The notes beneath the pieces are model-generated. The model saw nothing but the letters and a program-made list of their open reading frames with translations, made no database searches and had not been told where the DNA came from. From Verrucomicrobiia bacterium (GTDB lineage: Bacteria; Patescibacteriota; Saccharimonadia; Saccharimonadales; Saccharimonadaceae), in the NCBI GenBank assembly GCA_035629335.1, contig DASPIB010000001.1, positions 434,001 through 498,000 of the forward strand: a stretch of DNA of 64,000 bases, given 5' to 3'. A program made the position numbers and the translations under genes. This document shows positions 8,840 to 15,366 of the stretch, piece by piece. Position 1 is the first letter of the stretch; every line of letters starts with the position of its first letter.

Positions 8840-8848
8840 ATTTTACCA
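8840..8848 (-). promoter_or_regulatory. leaderless extended -10 promoter of the SPOUT gene
   Basis: On the minus strand TGGTAAAAT (TG-G-TAAAAT) ends 6 nt before the ATG at 8833. Transcription would start at or next to the A of the ATG. The AGAGG in the gap is only one base from the ATG and cannot work as a normal Shine-Dalgarno. Confidence 0.55.
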
Positions 8849-8872
8849 GTCGAAAAAACTTATGGCTTCATA

Positions 8873-8878
8873 TACAAT
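8873..8878 (+). promoter_or_regulatory. -10 box of the pilB-like gene
   Basis: TACAAT lies 7 nt before the ATG at 8886, with no ribosome site between. This supports a leaderless message starting at 8886 and argues against the in-frame ATG at 8862, which would lie upstream of the -10. The -35 region is weak. Confidence 0.4.
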
Positions 8879-8885
8879 AGATGTA

Positions 8886-10508
8886 ATGGACGATCTACAA
8901 CTTCAAGCGCGTCATCGAGAACAAGATGAGCGCAATACAATGCAGCGGGCGGCAATTTTGGGTGTTGAATATCTTGACACCCGAGACATTGAAGCTACCA
9001 CCTCACTCGCGCAAAATGTGTTGCCGATTGATGTGATGTATAAAGGCCGCTTAGTGCCATTGAAAGTTGGCGACGACGAAAACCCGTATGTATTTGGCAT
9101 CACTAGCTCAACGCCGCAATCGTTGGTGAAAAATCTGACAAAAAGCTATAACGACCGTGGTTTTAATGTGCAACTGGTGCTTATAAGCAACAGCGGCTTC
9201 TGGGCTTTTATGCGTCGCTTTGATCCGCCAAAAGAAGTTGTTTATGACGACGTTAAGATTGCTCAAGAAGGCGATAGCACCACTCTCGAGCGAGTATCGA
9301 ATACGCTGGAATCGGTACGCAGTGATGACGTGCTTAACTATTTGATCCAGCAAGCCGATACTTTAAATGCTAGCGATATCCACCTTGAATGCCAGCGCGA
9401 AAATGTGCGCATTAGGTTTCGGGTGGACGGCGCCTTGCATGTCGTGGCTGTTATATCAAAAGATAAATACCGTGTACTACAGGCTTCAATTGCTTCAAAA
9501 AGCAACATTTCTACCGCTGCTACTGATGCGCAATCGGGTCATATGCAGCAGGAACTCACCAAAGACGGCAAATCGCACTTACTGAACATGCGTATCGAAA
9601 CTATCCCAACTATCTACGGCCAAGATATTGTGATTCGGTTATTTAACTTTGACGAGTCATTACTGAAGCTTGAGTTACTTGGCTTGCCGGACTGGGAGCG
9701 CAAGGCACTCGATGAGGTCGTGTCGCATCCACGCGGTATGGTGTTAGTGGTAGGACCAACCGGCTCGGGTAAATCGACAACCCTGTATAGCATGATTACT
9801 GCTTTAAACCAGCCTGATCGCAAGATTATTACTCTTGAAGATCCGGTTGAGTATAGTATTTCGGGTGTCAGCCAAATACCAGTAGATACAACCGGAGGTG
9901 ATAGCTTTGCTGAAAAACTGCGGGCGGTGTTGCGGCTCGACCCGGATGTGGTGATGGTGGGTGAAATTCGCGACGCCGATGCTGCCCGGACGGCTATTCA
10001 GGCGTCAATCACTGGGCATCTCGTGCTGAGCACATTTCACGCCAGCAACGCCGCGACAGCCTTTAGTCGGATGATCGATTTAATTGGTATTAATCCGATC
10101 TTCAGCACGGCGATTCGAATGGTTATTGCTCAGCGCTTAGTGCGAAAGTTAGACGACGCCACTAAAGAAAAGTACGAACCGGACGACGCCACAAAGCGCT
10201 GGATTCGTGAGGTGCTAAAAGATCTACCTGAACATGCCGAGCGGCCAAACCTCGATGAAATTTATTTATGGCGCCCAGTTGAAACGCCAGATTCGCCCTT
10301 TGGTTTTAAGGGTCGAATTGTTCTGATGGAGCAAATGATAATTAGCCCCGAAATTCAAAAATTCCTGCGTGGCGATATTTTGGATGTCAATGCCGATGTT
10401 ATTGAAAAAGCTGCTAAAAAAGAGGGCATGATAAGCTTACTGCAAATGGGTGTGCTGCGCGCGCTGGCCGGGGAGACGACCTTAGAAGAGATAAATCGGG
10501 TTATATAG
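8886..10508 (+). CDS. pilB: PilB-type secretion/pilus assembly ATPase
   Basis: This is a type II/IV secretion-system hexameric ATPase of the PilB/GspE class that powers pilus extension. From the ATG at 8886 it has 540 residues (548 from the alternative ATG at 8862). The N-terminal domain carries the ASDIHLE motif near 9369-9389. The ATPase domain has Walker A GPTGSGKST (about 9753-9779), an Asp box with TLEDPVEY, Walker B with DPDVVMVGEIRD, and the His box TGHLVLSTFHASNA. The tetracysteine zinc-binding motif found in many PilB/GspE proteins is absent. No other pilus gene is nearby. In Saccharibacteria, type IV pili are implicated in host contact and motility; that link is inference here. Confidence 0.93.
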   Translation: MDDLQLQARHREQDERNTMQRAAILGVEYLDTRDIEATTSLAQNVLPIDVMYKGRLVPLKVGDDENPYVFGITSSTPQSLVKNLTKSYNDRGFNVQLVLISNSGFWAFMRRFDPPKEVVYDDVKIAQEGDSTTLERVSNTLESVRSDDVLNYLIQQADTLNASDIHLECQRENVRIRFRVDGALHVVAVISKDKYRVLQASIASKSNISTAATDAQSGHMQQELTKDGKSHLLNMRIETIPTIYGQDIVIRLFNFDESLLKLELLGLPDWERKALDEVVSHPRGMVLVVGPTGSGKSTTLYSMITALNQPDRKIITLEDPVEYSISGVSQIPVDTTGGDSFAEKLRAVLRLDPDVVMVGEIRDADAARTAIQASITGHLVLSTFHASNAATAFSRMIDLIGINPIFSTAIRMVIAQRLVRKLDDATKEKYEPDDATKRWIREVLKDLPEHAERPNLDEIYLWRPVETPDSPFGFKGRIVLMEQMIISPEIQKFLRGDILDVNADVIEKAAKKEGMISLLQMGVLRALAGETTLEEINRVI

Positions 10509-10535
10509 CCGAAAACAATACTTAAATGGATATTC

Positions 10536-10564
10536 TTGAATTTATTTCATAACTATTGTATAAT
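10536..10564 (+). promoter_or_regulatory. promoter of the 122-aa orphan gene
   Basis: TTGAAT (10536-10541), a 17-nt spacer and TATAAT (10559-10564) form one of the best sigma70-type promoters in the window. The -10 lies within a perfect palindrome (10555-10574). The start point is expected near 10571, giving a leader of about 40 nt. Confidence 0.8.
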
Positions 10565-10574
10565 ATTATACAAT
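10555..10574. promoter_or_regulatory. 20-bp perfect palindrome over the -10 box (candidate operator)
   Basis: ATTGTATAATATTATACAAT is a perfect 20-bp inverted repeat without a spacer. It covers the -10 hexamer and the expected transcription start. Such placement is typical for an operator bound by a dimeric repressor, but an A/T-rich palindrome could also arise by chance. Confidence 0.5.
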
Positions 10575-10610
10575 CGATTCATTTCGAGCAATCGAAGGAG
10601 CTCTGGCTAA

Positions 10611-10979
10611 GTGCAGGAATATGCACAGCGACTGTATCGTGCAGTCGTGAAATGTGCCGCCTTGGAGCCGTCGTTTCCGCTGCTGCGCAGTGCCTACCGT
10701 GACCTTGTAGAGAGCTACGCAACAATTATCGAAGAGCGCGGGCTGCCACGTAACCAACTTGGCGAGCAGGTCCTTCAGGAAGTGTATAGCCGGTTAGCGC
10801 TACTGCCTGGCCAGACAGAGCCAGATCTAGATCTAGATATTGAAGCTATGTCCGATGCAGAGTTTATTGCTGCGTTCGATGAACTGCTAAGGCATTCATC
10901 GGTCGGGCCGAAGTATCGGCAGGCGATGGTAAGCCTGCCTGACTTGCTCCGCCAGGCGTTGGCCTCGCTGCCAACCTGA
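10611..10979 (+). CDS. hypothetical protein, 122 aa
   Basis: No family is recognised. It starts with GTG, supported by GAAGGAG 11 nt upstream. The product is acidic, soluble and probably all-helical, with a leucine-rich N-terminal half, a short acidic stretch DLDLDIEAMSDAEF at about residues 73-86, and no membrane segment or cysteine cluster. The gene is a self-contained unit, with its own strong promoter and palindromic operator candidate upstream and a strong terminator downstream. This suggests a regulated single-gene function, perhaps lineage specific. It is placed between the pilB-like gene and the convergent malic enzyme. Confidence 0.8.
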   Translation: MQEYAQRLYRAVVKCAALEPSFPLLRSAYRDLVESYATIIEERGLPRNQLGEQVLQEVYSRLALLPGQTEPDLDLDIEAMSDAEFIAAFDELLRHSSVGPKYRQAMVSLPDLLRQALASLPT

Positions 10980-10985
10980 GTTTCG

Positions 10986-11021
10986 CCCCCATGGCTAACA
11001 AGCTGTGGGGGTAAGTTTTTT
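10986..11021 (+). terminator. terminator of the 122-aa gene
   Basis: CCCCCATGGCT (10986-10996) pairs with AGCTGTGGGGG (11001-11011) around an AACA tetraloop: an 11-bp stem with two G-T pairs. TAAG and a T6 run (11016-11021) follow. Confidence 0.85.
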
Positions 11022-11040
11022 GATTGAAGTAAGCGCTAAT

Positions 11041-12174
11041 TTAGATAATGGTTTTTGCAACGGTCGGCACTAGTCGGTCATCGAAAACGCTCGGTATGAT
11101 TGTATCGGCCGTTGGATTTTCAACCAGCGAAGCGATGGCTTCAGCGGCCGCAATTTTGTGCTGGTCGGTGATTCTTGTGACGCCGTTATCAAGAGCTCCT
11201 CTAAAAATTCCGGGGAAAGCCACGGCATTATTCACCTGGTTAGGAAAGTCGCTGCGGCCGGTGGCGACAATCGCCGCACCAGTTGCCTTAGCCACATCGG
11301 GCATAATCTCGGGCGTTGGATTCGCCAGTGCAAAGATAATTGGATTGGGGTTCATGCGCTTTATAAGCTCGGGGGTGAGTAGGCCCGCCTTAGACACGCC
11401 AATAAAGATATCAGCGCCATCAAGAGCGTCTTCTAGTTGACCATTACGCCCAAGTTGGTTAAAGGCGAGCAATTGTTGCTTTTCAGCGTTTAAATCACTG
11501 CGCTTCGGCCCTATAATGCCTTTGCTGTCAACGGCAATAATATCCTTGGCGCCGTATAAGTTGAGGAGCTTGGCAATCGCTGTGCCAGCTGCACCCGAAC
11601 CTACCACCACGATCTTTTGATTTTGGATGCTTGTTTCGCCTTTTACTTTTAGGCCATTAATGATGCCGGCGAGTGTTACTACGGCTGTGCCATGTTGGTC
11701 GTCGTGGAAGACCGGTATGTCCAACTCTTCTTTTAGTCGAGCTTCTACTTCAAAGCAGATCGGCGCGGCAATATCTTCAAGGTTGATAGCGCCAAAACTG
11801 GGTGCGATCCGTTTGACAGTTTCGACAATCTCATCTGCGGTTGTCGCGTTTAGTACAATCGGTACTGAATCAATACCGGCAAAGTGTTTAAAAAGAAGCG
11901 CTTTTCCTTCCATTACCGGCATTGCGGCTTTAGGGCCAATATCTCCAAGCCCGAGAACCGCTGAGCCATTAGAAATAACGGCCACTAGGTTGTTGGTCCA
12001 GGTGTAATTTCGGAGTTGTGAGGGATCTTCGGCTATAAGCTTACTGATAGCTGCCACGCCAGGCGAATAATAGGCGCTTAGCTTCTCGCGGCTATCTGGG
12101 GTATCGCGTAGCGAAGTGGCTATTTTGCCTTTAAATTTTTTGTGTAACTGTAGGGCAAGCTCATCACTATTCAT
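11041..12174 (-). CDS. NAD(P)-dependent malic enzyme
   Basis: Malic enzyme decarboxylates malate to pyruvate with reduction of NAD(P). This is the compact, bacterial MaeB-like form without a phosphotransacetylase domain, 377 residues from the chosen ATG (MNSDELAL). The malic domain has AYYSPGVA, the metal-binding region with INLEDIAAP, and FHDDQHGTA. The Rossmann domain has VVVGSGAAGTAIAKLL, and the C-terminal part has FALANPTPEI. An earlier ATG at 12255 would add 27 unrelated hydrophobic residues lying over the upstream gene and is rejected. The gene follows the minus-strand radC-unknown pair by 7 nt. It could use their transcript or its own near-leaderless promoter. It may supply pyruvate or NAD(P)H in a reduced metabolism. 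Confidence 0.93.
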   Translation of the reverse strand: MNSDELALQLHKKFKGKIATSLRDTPDSREKLSAYYSPGVAAISKLIAEDPSQLRNYTWTNNLVAVISNGSAVLGLGDIGPKAAMPVMEGKALLFKHFAGIDSVPIVLNATTADEIVETVKRIAPSFGAINLEDIAAPICFEVEARLKEELDIPVFHDDQHGTAVVTLAGIINGLKVKGETSIQNQKIVVVGSGAAGTAIAKLLNLYGAKDIIAVDSKGIIGPKRSDLNAEKQQLLAFNQLGRNGQLEDALDGADIFIGVSKAGLLTPELIKRMNPNPIIFALANPTPEIMPDVAKATGAAIVATGRSDFPNQVNNAVAFPGIFRGALDNGVTRITDQHKIAAAEAIASLVENPTADTIIPSVFDDRLVPTVAKTII

Positions 12175-12181
12175 AATAAAG

Positions 12182-13075
12182 CTAGTATAACAGGTTAACC
12201 ATAAATCGAGGAGATTGAAATATCCCAATGCCAGGTTGTAACGGATCTTGTTCACTGGCGTGGTCCCGGAGGAAGTATGAATCAGAAATGAATGGGTTTT
12301 GCAGCATCGGAGAAGAAAGTGATTGTACTTTGTAGGCTAAACGCGTGACGATGAGGAATACCTTCTGTTTTTCTGCAGAAACTGTGACCAATGGCTGCGC
12401 AAGATCAACCGCGTGCTGCAGTTCAAAGGCAGCCGTAAGGAACTGGCTGCTAATTTCAAGCAAGGAATCAATGGCGTGATCGAGCAGTGAAAGCGTGGTT
12501 GGATCCTGGGAGGCCAGTAGCTCAACAGTAATGCCGCGACTCGCAAGGAGCGCTTCCATTGTCTGCCATTTTTCGAGCAATAGTGCTTCGAGCTCCTGCT
12601 TATCGTGCAGTGCAAATTCGGCAATCGGTAACTGAGTCGTGTAATCAACTACTAAACTGGCGGCGGGCATGCTGCTAATGAGCGGCGCAACTGGCAGCGA
12701 GGGCGGAAGGGTGATATATAATGTGTAGCAACTTGCCGGCATGCTGGCTGCTTCTTCTGGAGTGACAAAATACACCTGTGCATTTGGTCGTTCCTCGGGG
12801 GTTTTAGCAACAAAGCTCATTTTTTGCATAAGGACAATAATGTGCGTCAACCGCAAGATTTCTTCAGTATTGAGTGTTGCGGCACGCTTGAGCTGCAGCT
12901 GCCGGCTCAGCCGGAGCCACTGCTTGCGCGTCGCACTGAGTAATGCGTGTGGATTTTCACAAATTATGAGCGCACTACCGAGCCGCTGCCGCAGTTGGAT
13001 ATGCCGGGCGATATCAGCGGCGAGTGTGGTGGTTGGTTTTTGTAGTGAGCGAAGCTCAAAATAACGGGTAGCCAT
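12182..13075 (-). CDS. hypothetical protein, 297 aa
   Basis: No family is recognised. The protein is soluble and leucine/alanine rich, without signal peptide or membrane segment. It contains a stretch ADIARHIQLRQRLGSALIICENPHALLSATRKQWLRLSR-type helical region in residues about 19-58 and a later helical region around residues 155-240. The phrase SALIICENPHAL suggests a beta strand after helices, as in Rossmann-like folds, but no nucleotide-binding motif is visible. The ATG has AAGAGGA 11 nt upstream. It follows radC by 15 nt on the same strand, so radC, this gene and perhaps malic enzyme form an operon. A role in DNA metabolism is only suggested by the neighbour. Confidence 0.82.
   Translation of the reverse strand: MATRYFELRSLQKPTTTLAADIARHIQLRQRLGSALIICENPHALLSATRKQWLRLSRQLQLKRAATLNTEEILRLTHIIVLMQKMSFVAKTPEERPNAQVYFVTPEEAASMPASCYTLYITLPPSLPVAPLISSMPAASLVVDYTTQLPIAEFALHDKQELEALLLEKWQTMEALLASRGITVELLASQDPTTLSLLDHAIDSLLEISSQFLTAAFELQHAVDLAQPLVTVSAEKQKVFLIVTRLAYKVQSLSSPMLQNPFISDSYFLRDHASEQDPLQPGIGIFQSPRFMVNLLY
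12184..12192 (-). promoter_or_regulatory. possible extended -10 for malic enzyme
   Basis: On the minus strand TGTTATACT (TG-T-TATACT) ends 9 nt before the malic enzyme ATG, and no Shine-Dalgarno is present. The box overlaps the last codons of the upstream gene, so it may be coincidental and the genes may be co-transcribed. Confidence 0.35.
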
Positions 13076-13090
13076 TTCTTGTGTATCCTC

Positions 13091-13759
13091 TTATAACAAA
13101 TGTTGCTGACGAAAACTGAAGGCGGACGTTTTTGTGAGTATGATATGGTCGCGAAGCGGAATGCCAAGGAGCTGGCCCGCAGCGGCCAATTGTTGGGTAA
13201 GAATAACGTCTTTTTCGCTTGGCTCACAATCACCAGAGGGATGATTGTGAGCAATTACAACGCTGGCAGCTCGATCTGCAATTGGATCAGCAAACACTTC
13301 TCGGGGGTGCGCTAATACAACATCGAGTGTGCCAATCGTTACGGTGCGCTGAGCAATTAAGCGCTGGCCACCGTCAAGCGAAAGACAAATAAGGTATTCT
13401 TGCTGTTTGTGCCGTATTTCAGCAAGACGACCTATATATTCTTGAAAGGTACGTAGAGGCAATGCATCCAGCACGAGGTGCCGCCTGGCTAGCTCTATAC
13501 TAGCGAGAATCCGCGATGCTTGCGCAATACTCACGCCTTGGAGACCGATAAGCTTCTCGATTGTCAGCTCTTCGTTACCTTGGCGGAGTAGTCGCTGAAT
13601 TTGTCGAGCGACTTGCCCTACACTTACGCGATGATTACCACTACCAATAATGACCTCAAGCAGCTCAAAATCAGAAAGATGCGCCGGCCCTTTCTTTTGC
13701 ATTTTTTCGCGCGGACGATCAAACTCTGGTATCTGGTGCATAACGCGTAGCTTCGACAC
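13091..13759 (-). CDS. radC: RadC family JAB/MPN domain protein
   Basis: This is a 222-residue RadC-family protein. The N-terminal part has a helix-hairpin-helix region (about 66-84, EKLIGLQGVSIAQASRIL). The C-terminal JAMM/MPN+ domain has AHNHPSGD (His171, His173, Asp177), with the upstream conserved glutamate in the REVFADP region. JAMM residues coordinate zinc in isopeptidases, but the true activity of RadC proteins is not settled and the old recombination role was withdrawn. It has normal length. An internal ATG at codon 7 is a possible alternative start. It heads a minus-strand group with the 297-aa unknown. Confidence 0.93.
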   Translation of the reverse strand: MSKLRVMHQIPEFDRPREKMQKKGPAHLSDFELLEVIIGSGNHRVSVGQVARQIQRLLRQGNEELTIEKLIGLQGVSIAQASRILASIELARRHLVLDALPLRTFQEYIGRLAEIRHKQQEYLICLSLDGGQRLIAQRTVTIGTLDVVLAHPREVFADPIADRAASVVIAHNHPSGDCEPSEKDVILTQQLAAAGQLLGIPLRDHIILTKTSAFSFRQQHLL

Positions 13760-13916
13760 GCCACAAGCCTAACAGATGCTCCCTCGAAAGGGAAGGGTAT
13801 TTTCGAATTTTCTTCCCAGATAAAGCATTTCAGCTTTGTGGTGGCAAAATCCTCTTTGCTACAAGCGTTTGAAAAGAAAAGATATTTTATGGTAACTTTC
13901 AAAAAAAGAAATATTG

Positions 13917-13925
13917 TGCTATAAT
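13917..13925 (+). promoter_or_regulatory. rplS promoter (extended -10)
   Basis: TGCTATAAT ends at 13925, 44 nt before the rplS ATG. A poor -35 (TTTCAA at 13897-13902) lies 17 nt upstream of the -10. The same TGCTATAAT string occurs before dnaE, rpsL and the penicillin-binding protein. Confidence 0.75.
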
Positions 13926-13969
13926 CCTTCATTGATTACAGTTATAAAGCTAAAAGGGCAAAGAGACTC

Positions 13970-14383
13970 ATGTTTGAACTCATCAAGAGAGTAAATGATG
14001 CGCAGAAAAAGACCGCTGTTGTCGATGTTCGCAGCGGCGATACCGTGCGTGTTCACCAAAAAATTAAAGAAGGCAACAAAGAGCGAATCCAGATTTTTGA
14101 AGGTGTGGTTATTCGTACCGATCGTAAGCAATCTTTAACGAGCCGAATTACTGTTCGTAAAGTGACGAGCGGCGTGGGCGTTGAAAAAGGATTTATGCTG
14201 CACAGCCCGCTAGTTGATAAAGTTGAAGTAGTTAAGCGCAGTAAGGTTCGCCGCAACTATCTTAGCTTTCTCCGCGAAAGAAGTGGTAAAAGTGCCCGGC
14301 TTAAGCCAGTTGCATTTGACCGCGAAAAAATCAACGCGGTCAACACCGACGCTAAGCAGTCTACGAAAAAAGCTGAAGCTTAA
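13970..14383 (+). CDS. rplS: 50S ribosomal protein L19
   Basis: L19 (bL19) lies at the 30S-50S interface. The first 115 residues match the family, with SGDTVRVHQKIKEGNKERIQ, FEGVVI, TVRKVTSGVGVEKGF and KRSKVRRNYLSFLR. A basic/low-complexity tail of about 25 residues follows, slightly longer than usual. It is transcribed alone: it has its own extended -10 promoter upstream and a long hairpin directly after the stop. The usual trmD-rplS linkage is absent here. Confidence 0.97.
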   Translation: MFELIKRVNDAQKKTAVVDVRSGDTVRVHQKIKEGNKERIQIFEGVVIRTDRKQSLTSRITVRKVTSGVGVEKGFMLHSPLVDKVEVVKRSKVRRNYLSFLRERSGKSARLKPVAFDREKINAVNTDAKQSTKKAEA

Positions 14384-14396
14384 GATCTCTTTCACA

Positions 14397-14445
14397 ATAA
14401 TAAAATACCCTGCCAGTTGAGTATTTTGGCAGGGTATTTTATTAT
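14397..14445 (+). terminator. rplS terminator
   Basis: ATAATAAAATACCCTGCCA (14397-14415) pairs perfectly over 19 bp with 14427-14445 around an 11-nt loop. The A-rich 5' side and T-rich 3' side would allow termination in either direction. The hairpin also contains the rnhB promoter elements. Confidence 0.85.
14417..14445 (+). promoter_or_regulatory. leaderless rnhB promoter inside the terminator
   Basis: TTGAGT (14417-14422), 17 nt, TATTAT (14440-14445), then 6 nt to the ATG at 14452. The spacing places the transcription start at the start codon. There is no Shine-Dalgarno. Confidence 0.6.
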
Positions 14446-14451
14446 GGCCGT

Positions 14452-15366
14452 ATGATTGTTGGGATAGATGAGGTTGGCCGCGGTTGTTGGGCGGGACCGC
14501 TGGTGGTGGGTGCGGTGATTCTTGATGGCGCCAAAATAGCTGGCCTCACCGATAGCAAAAAATTGACGCCCAAACAACGGGAAGTAATCGCCCATGATAT
14601 TCGCCGCAAGGCAAAAGCTATCGGCTTGGGCTGGGTTTCGGCCGCTCATGTTGATGCTCGCGGGTTAAGCTGGGCATTAAAGCAAGCCGCCCGGCAAGCC
14701 CTTACGGCACTCGATGCTTCTTTTAAAGAAATTATTATTGACGGCACCATAAAACTAGTCGACGATCCTCGGGTGACGCTAATGAAAAAGGCTGATCTTT
14801 TAGTGCCGAGTGTGTCGGCAGCCTCAGTGATTGCTAAGGTCGCGCGTGATGCTTATATGAAACAGGTTGCAAAAGCCTTTCCGCACCACGGTTTTGACCG
14901 CCATGTTGGCTATGGCACCCAAGGTCACCAAGAGGCGCTACGGCGGCATGGCGTCACACCCTTGCACCGAATGACCTTTGCGCCACTTGTGGAGCGGACA
15001 GAGCTTTTTAAGCCGGTCAGTACCATTGAACGAACTGTGGGCCGACAAGCCGAGCTGCAAGCCGCGGCGTTCCTACGTAACCAAGGCTTTAAGGTGCTGG
15101 CCGCCAATTGGCGAACACGGTGGTGCGAGATTGACTTGATAGCCAGAAAAGCCAGTACGATTTATTTTGTGGAAGTAAAGTATCGCAGCAGCGACGCAGC
15201 AGGGAGTGGGGTTGAAGCTGTGACCGCACAAAAACTCCGCCAAATGCGCTTTGCAGCTGAATTGTGGCTACAAGAGAATGGTTTAACTGCCGAAAATTAC
15301 AGCCTGTCAGCGCTCTCTTTAAGCGGCGCGCCAATTGAAGTTGCCGCTTGGCTCCCCGAAGTTTAG
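14452..15366 (+). CDS. rnhB: RNase HII fused to YraN-like nuclease domain
   Basis: This 304-residue protein joins two normally separate proteins. Residues 1-190 are RNase HII, which removes ribonucleotides from DNA: the catalytic acids are Asp6-Glu7, Asp97 and Asp115, with VPSVSAASVIAKV and HHGFDRHVGYGT. Residues 195-304 match UPF0102/YraN, with VGRQAELQAAAFL, then CEIDLI (Glu226, Asp228) and FVEVKYR (Glu241, Lys243), which are the PD-(D/E)xK nuclease-fold residues. rnhB and yraN are often adjacent in bacteria, so this is a fusion of neighbours with no stop or frameshift between. The last four bases overlap the convergent pepN gene. It is predicted leaderless. Confidence 0.94.
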   Translation: MIVGIDEVGRGCWAGPLVVGAVILDGAKIAGLTDSKKLTPKQREVIAHDIRRKAKAIGLGWVSAAHVDARGLSWALKQAARQALTALDASFKEIIIDGTIKLVDDPRVTLMKKADLLVPSVSAASVIAKVARDAYMKQVAKAFPHHGFDRHVGYGTQGHQEALRRHGVTPLHRMTFAPLVERTELFKPVSTIERTVGRQAELQAAAFLRNQGFKVLAANWRTRWCEIDLIARKASTIYFVEVKYRSSDAAGSGVEAVTAQKLRQMRFAAELWLQENGLTAENYSLSALSLSGAPIEVAAWLPEV

